Below, piece by piece: positions 60,957-64,000 of a stretch of 64,000 bases of DNA. Below the pieces are notes generated by a model, which made no database searches, was not told the DNA's origin, and saw only the letters and a program-made list of their open reading frames with translations. Each line of letters opens with the position of its first letter. Position 1 is the first letter of the stretch. The stretch lies in the NCBI GenBank assembly GCA_016124195.1, contig WGOE01000007.1:1-64000 (forward strand), written 5' to 3'. This DNA comes from a bacterium. Its GTDB lineage: Bacteria; Pseudomonadota; Alphaproteobacteria; Rhodobacterales; Rhodobacteraceae. The translations under genes were made by a program, and so were the position numbers.

Positions 60957-63638
60957 ATGGCAGAGGCGGCGCAGTCGGACCCTTCGGGGGCCTTCACCTT
61001 CGATACGGAGCGGCGGACCGTCTGGGTTCGCGGCGTCCAGTTGCCTCTGGGCAAGCGGCCCTTCGCGCTGTTGAGCGTCCTTGCGTCCCAAAGCGGCCAG
61101 ATCGTCACGCAGCGCGAGTTGATCGAGAAGGTCTGGCCCGGCGAAGGCGTAAATCTGGGCAGCCTGCGCGTGCATATGAGCGCTTTGGCCCGCAGCCTTG
61201 AACAGGCCACCGGCGCGCAACTGATCAACAACGATCACGGCCGCGGCTACTGGCTCTTGCCCGAGATCCCCCCGGATGGCGGCGCGCGGGCCGATCCCGC
61301 GCCCGATTTGCCACCTTTTTCCGCCTTTCCGGCCCGGCCGCAAAAACTCATCGGCCTGGACGAGGCGGTGGAGGCGGTCGCGGTGGCCCTCGCCTCGCAT
61401 CGGTTGGTCAGCATCGTCGGGCCGGGCGGGGTGGGCAAGACCTCGCTGGCGATTGCCGCAGCCCAGCGTCAGCGCGGCGATTTTGCCGAAGGGGCCGCCT
61501 TTGTCGACCTGTCGCTGTTGGACCGGCCCGAGGCCCTGGCGCATTTTGTCTGGCAGGCGGCGGGCCTGCACGAGGCGCAGGGTGTCACGCTGCAGGATCT
61601 GGCCGATGCGCTGGCCTCAAGGTCGGTTCTGCTGGTCCTCGACAATTGCGAACACCTGATCGACGCCACTGCGGAATTGTGCGAAGCGGTCATTCCCGCG
61701 GCCCCCGGGGTTCGCCTTCTGGCCACCAGCCGCGAAGCATTGCGGGCGGTGACGGAAAAGGTCATCCGTCTGCCCGGCATGGCCTTTCCGCGCGCAGAAG
61801 TGACCGACCCGGCCGCGGCGCTGGACTATCCGGCGGTTCAGCTTTTCGCCGAGCAAGCCTCGGCCAGCGGCAGCGATCTTGTGCTGGGCGCGCCCGAGGT
61901 CAACACGATCGCGCGGATCTGTGCCGGCCTCGACGGTCTGCCGCTTGCCATCAAATATGCGGCGGGTCTGCTGGGCATCCTCAGCCTTGACGAGATCGCG
62001 GCCGGGATCGACCGCTATCTGTTCGATCTGGGCAGCGGTCCGCGCGCCGCGGCGCCAAGGCATCAGACGCTGATGGCCACGCTCGATTGGAGCTTTCGCC
62101 TTCTGTCCAGCGACGAGAGGCTGCTGCTGATCTGGCTCGCCACCTTTCAGGGCGAATTCCTTCTGGATGCCGCGGTCACGCTGGCGCAGGGCGCTGGGCT
62201 TGCGCGCGAACGTGTGCCCTCGCTTCTGGCCGATCTGGTGGCAAAGTCGCTGGTCAGCGTGCGCCACACCGGCTCTGCGTCGGTCTACCGCCTCCTGGAG
62301 ACGATGCGCCATTACGCCTGGCACCGCCTGACCGAGGCAGGCGGCGAGGCCGAGGCGCGGCGTCACCATGCCCGACTGATGATCGACCTTCTGCGCGAAG
62401 CCAACCAGATCCGCAGCACCACACGCCGGCCCGACTGGATCGCCCGCTACGGCGCGCTTGTGGCCGACATCCGCTTTGCCGTGGCCTGGGCATTGACCGG
62501 CGGGGCCGATCACCAGCTGGGCGCGCGCCTGCTGATCGGCGCCATACCGTTGCGCCTGCCATACTGGACCACCTCGGAATATCTGTCCCGCCTGCGCAGC
62601 GCCCTGGCGATCGTCGATACGGCCCCCTGGGCCAAGGTGACGGACCGTGTGGTTCTGAGCTATGAAATCGGCCATATCCTGAACCTGACCCGGGGCGAGA
62701 CGGACGAACTGGAACGCATGGCCGCGACGGCCGAACCCGGCGAGGGGCGGGACGATCCGCAGATTCCCGAACGCTTCATGTCGCGCTGGGTGGCGGGTTT
62801 CACCCATGGCCTTTACGACGCCACGCTGGAACCGGCGCATGGTCTTGCCGCGCTGGCCGATGAAACCGGCGACCGCGAGCTTGCCGTCGTGGCCGAACGC
62901 ATCATGGCGCAGAGCCTGCATTTCATGGGCGACCAGGAGGCGGCCGAGGCGCTGGCGGAAAAGGTGCTGGCGACCAGGTTCGAACAGCTTCCCTATTCGC
63001 AGATCCCGCACGCCGTCTCGATGCGCATTGTGCTGAGCCGGATCGCCTTTTTGCGCGGCCGGGCCGATGAGGCGACCCGGATCGCCGCGCAGGCTCTTGA
63101 CCTGTCCGAGCGGACCAATGCCATGTCGCTTTGTCAGGCGCTGGGCCTTGCCGCCGTTCCCGTGGCCATCTGGCGCGACGACCTGCAAGGCGCGGGCGGC
63201 TTGGCCGAGACCCTGCGCCGCGTCGCCTCTGAAGGCCGGATGGATTACTGGATGCGCTGGGCGGAAGACCAATCCCGCGCCATCGACTGGCTGGCGGCCG
63301 GCAAGCCCGCCCGACGGCTCTGGCTGGAGGAGAAGGGGATCAGTCCCAAGGTCATCGACTTTCTTGCGACGGTGGCGCCGGACCTGTGCACCGAAAAGGC
63401 CATCGCGCGGGTCGATATGGGAAGTGTCGGCTGGAACGCCCCCGAGGTGCTGCGCGCCGCGGCGCTGCGGCTCTGGGTCGCGGATCCGCCACGGGCGGAC
63501 GATCTTTTGCGGCGTGGCCTGCAACTGGCGGAAAAGCAGGGCGCCCAGGCTTGGGCGGCGCGCATCGCAGCCAGCCTTCAGGATATGGGCAGGGCCGGCC
63601 CCGCGTCCCGGGATGGCCACCCCCCCTCCCGGCCGTGA
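60957..63638 (+). CDS. Winged-helix/STAND-ATPase transcriptional regulator 2
   Basis: Predicted 893 residues. Same architecture as regulator 1: winged helix (FTFDTERRTVWVRGVQLPLG, ELIEKVWPGEGVNLGSLRVH, GRGYWLLPEIP), P-loop VGPGGVGKTSLAIAAA, Walker B LLVLDNCEHLIDAT, and a helical C-terminal half. The two share block order but differ widely in residues, so duplication is old. ATG 60957 gives a compact N-terminus; the longer open frame upstream lies within the AraC gene. Followed by an AhpD-like gene that it may control. Confidence 0.85.
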   Translation: MAEAAQSDPSGAFTFDTERRTVWVRGVQLPLGKRPFALLSVLASQSGQIVTQRELIEKVWPGEGVNLGSLRVHMSALARSLEQATGAQLINNDHGRGYWLLPEIPPDGGARADPAPDLPPFSAFPARPQKLIGLDEAVEAVAVALASHRLVSIVGPGGVGKTSLAIAAAQRQRGDFAEGAAFVDLSLLDRPEALAHFVWQAAGLHEAQGVTLQDLADALASRSVLLVLDNCEHLIDATAELCEAVIPAAPGVRLLATSREALRAVTEKVIRLPGMAFPRAEVTDPAAALDYPAVQLFAEQASASGSDLVLGAPEVNTIARICAGLDGLPLAIKYAAGLLGILSLDEIAAGIDRYLFDLGSGPRAAAPRHQTLMATLDWSFRLLSSDERLLLIWLATFQGEFLLDAAVTLAQGAGLARERVPSLLADLVAKSLVSVRHTGSASVYRLLETMRHYAWHRLTEAGGEAEARRHHARLMIDLLREANQIRSTTRRPDWIARYGALVADIRFAVAWALTGGADHQLGARLLIGAIPLRLPYWTTSEYLSRLRSALAIVDTAPWAKVTDRVVLSYEIGHILNLTRGETDELERMAATAEPGEGRDDPQIPERFMSRWVAGFTHGLYDATLEPAHGLAALADETGDRELAVVAERIMAQSLHFMGDQEAAEALAEKVLATRFEQLPYSQIPHAVSMRIVLSRIAFLRGRADEATRIAAQALDLSERTNAMSLCQALGLAAVPVAIWRDDLQGAGGLAETLRRVASEGRMDYWMRWAEDQSRAIDWLAAGKPARRLWLEEKGISPKVIDFLATVAPDLCTEKAIARVDMGSVGWNAPEVLRAAALRLWVADPPRADDLLRRGLQLAEKQGAQAWAARIAASLQDMGRAGPASRDGHPPSRP

Positions 63639-63760
63639 CGCTTTCGCGCCCAACGGCGAAACCGCGCGCGTTCCGGGCAAGCCCGCGCAGGGACCGACTG
63701 CCACTGTGATCCTCACAGGCTCAGTCCTGGAGTTGTCAGTTGCGGGCCATGGAGGGCACT

Positions 63761-64000
63761 ATGAAGAACCGTCTCAATCCCTATCACAGCGCGGCCAAGC
63801 TCATGGCCGAGGTTACGCGGCTCGAGGCCGAGATCGCCGGCGCGGGTCTTGAACGCGGGCTGATCCATCTGGTCAAGACGCGGGCCTCGCAGATCAACGG
63901 TTGCGCCTATTGCATCAACCTGCACACCGCTGAGGCGCTGGCCGAGGGCGAGACGCCACAACGCCTGTTTCTGCTGGATGCATGGCGCGAGGCGCCGCTT
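63761..64000 (+). CDS. AhpD/carboxymuconolactone-decarboxylase-like protein, cut by window end
   Basis: The first 80 codons are visible. MKNRLNPYHSAAKLMAEVTR is followed by LIHLVKTRASQINGCAYCIN, whose CxxC with following His (CAYCINLH) is the AhpD/CMD redox motif. These proteins reduce peroxides or peroxidase partners. GGAGG precedes ATG 63761; ATG 63749 is a possible earlier start. The 3' end is outside the window. Confidence 0.85.
   Translation, partial: MKNRLNPYHSAAKLMAEVTRLEAEIAGAGLERGLIHLVKTRASQINGCAYCINLHTAEALAEGETPQRLFLLDAWREAPL

Overview
The window looks like chromosome or a large replicon of an alphaproteobacterium of the Rhodobacterales (Paracoccus/Rhodobacter/Gemmobacter-like). 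The basis is the very high GC of most of the sequence, dense ATGA-overlapping operons, the protein families present (Kdp, MocD/MocE-type oxygenase, polyamine-type ABC importers, DUF427/photolyase pair) and the style of the IS debris. No rRNA or tRNA gene was seen. All calls come from reading the sequence; no database search was run.

Positions 1-15450 form an accessory island that is visibly AT-richer than the rest and full of broken transposase genes (IS110 twice, IS3, ISL3, IS5) plus integrase and HTH relics at its right edge. It carries: a class II Fic protein; a five-gene minus-strand operon (4261 to 2222) that encodes a small membrane protein and several degenerate receiver-like proteins, mostly from TTG/GTG starts; a divergent surface-fibre locus (5280-10160) with an OmpA-type protein, an HfaA/curlin-like secreted protein, an HfaB/CsgG-family outer-membrane secretion lipoprotein and two paralogous secreted repeat proteins; and a large sulfotransferase-GT2-RgpF fusion enzyme. 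The fibre locus is the best candidate for an undescribed system: a holdfast-anchor or curli-like secretion module with its own repeat-protein substrates.

Positions 15.7-26 kb: a photolyase-family gene with a collapsed relic and a DUF427 gene, then a complete minus-strand high-affinity potassium system (small peptide, kdpF, kdpA, kdpB, kdpC, kdpD, kdpE).

Positions 26.2-38.7 kb: a LacI-type regulator divergent from a long catabolic operon. The operon holds a solute-binding protein, two permeases, two non-identical ATPases with complementary motif defects, a Gfo/Idh/MocA oxidoreductase, an IolE/MocC-like isomerase, a DUF4432 epimerase-like protein, a MocD-like di-iron oxygenase/desaturase, a MocE-like Rieske ferredoxin and a PanB-fold protein without the usual metal ligands. 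I infer uptake and oxidative (possibly O-demethylating) breakdown of a modified sugar or cyclitol.

Positions 38.8-50 kb: an MDR oxidoreductase with two tandem-repeat tracts, an ArsR/SRPBCC pair divergent from a DHFR-like gene, a spermidine/putrescine-type ABC importer, and a LysR gene divergent from a BtpA-like, PRTase-like and prs operon. Positions 49.5-64 kb: an epoxide-hydrolase-like protein, FMN reductase, EmrAB-like efflux pair, catalase-fold peroxidase, MFS transporter, two giant winged-helix/STAND-ATPase regulators around an AraC gene, and a truncated AhpD-like gene at the right edge.
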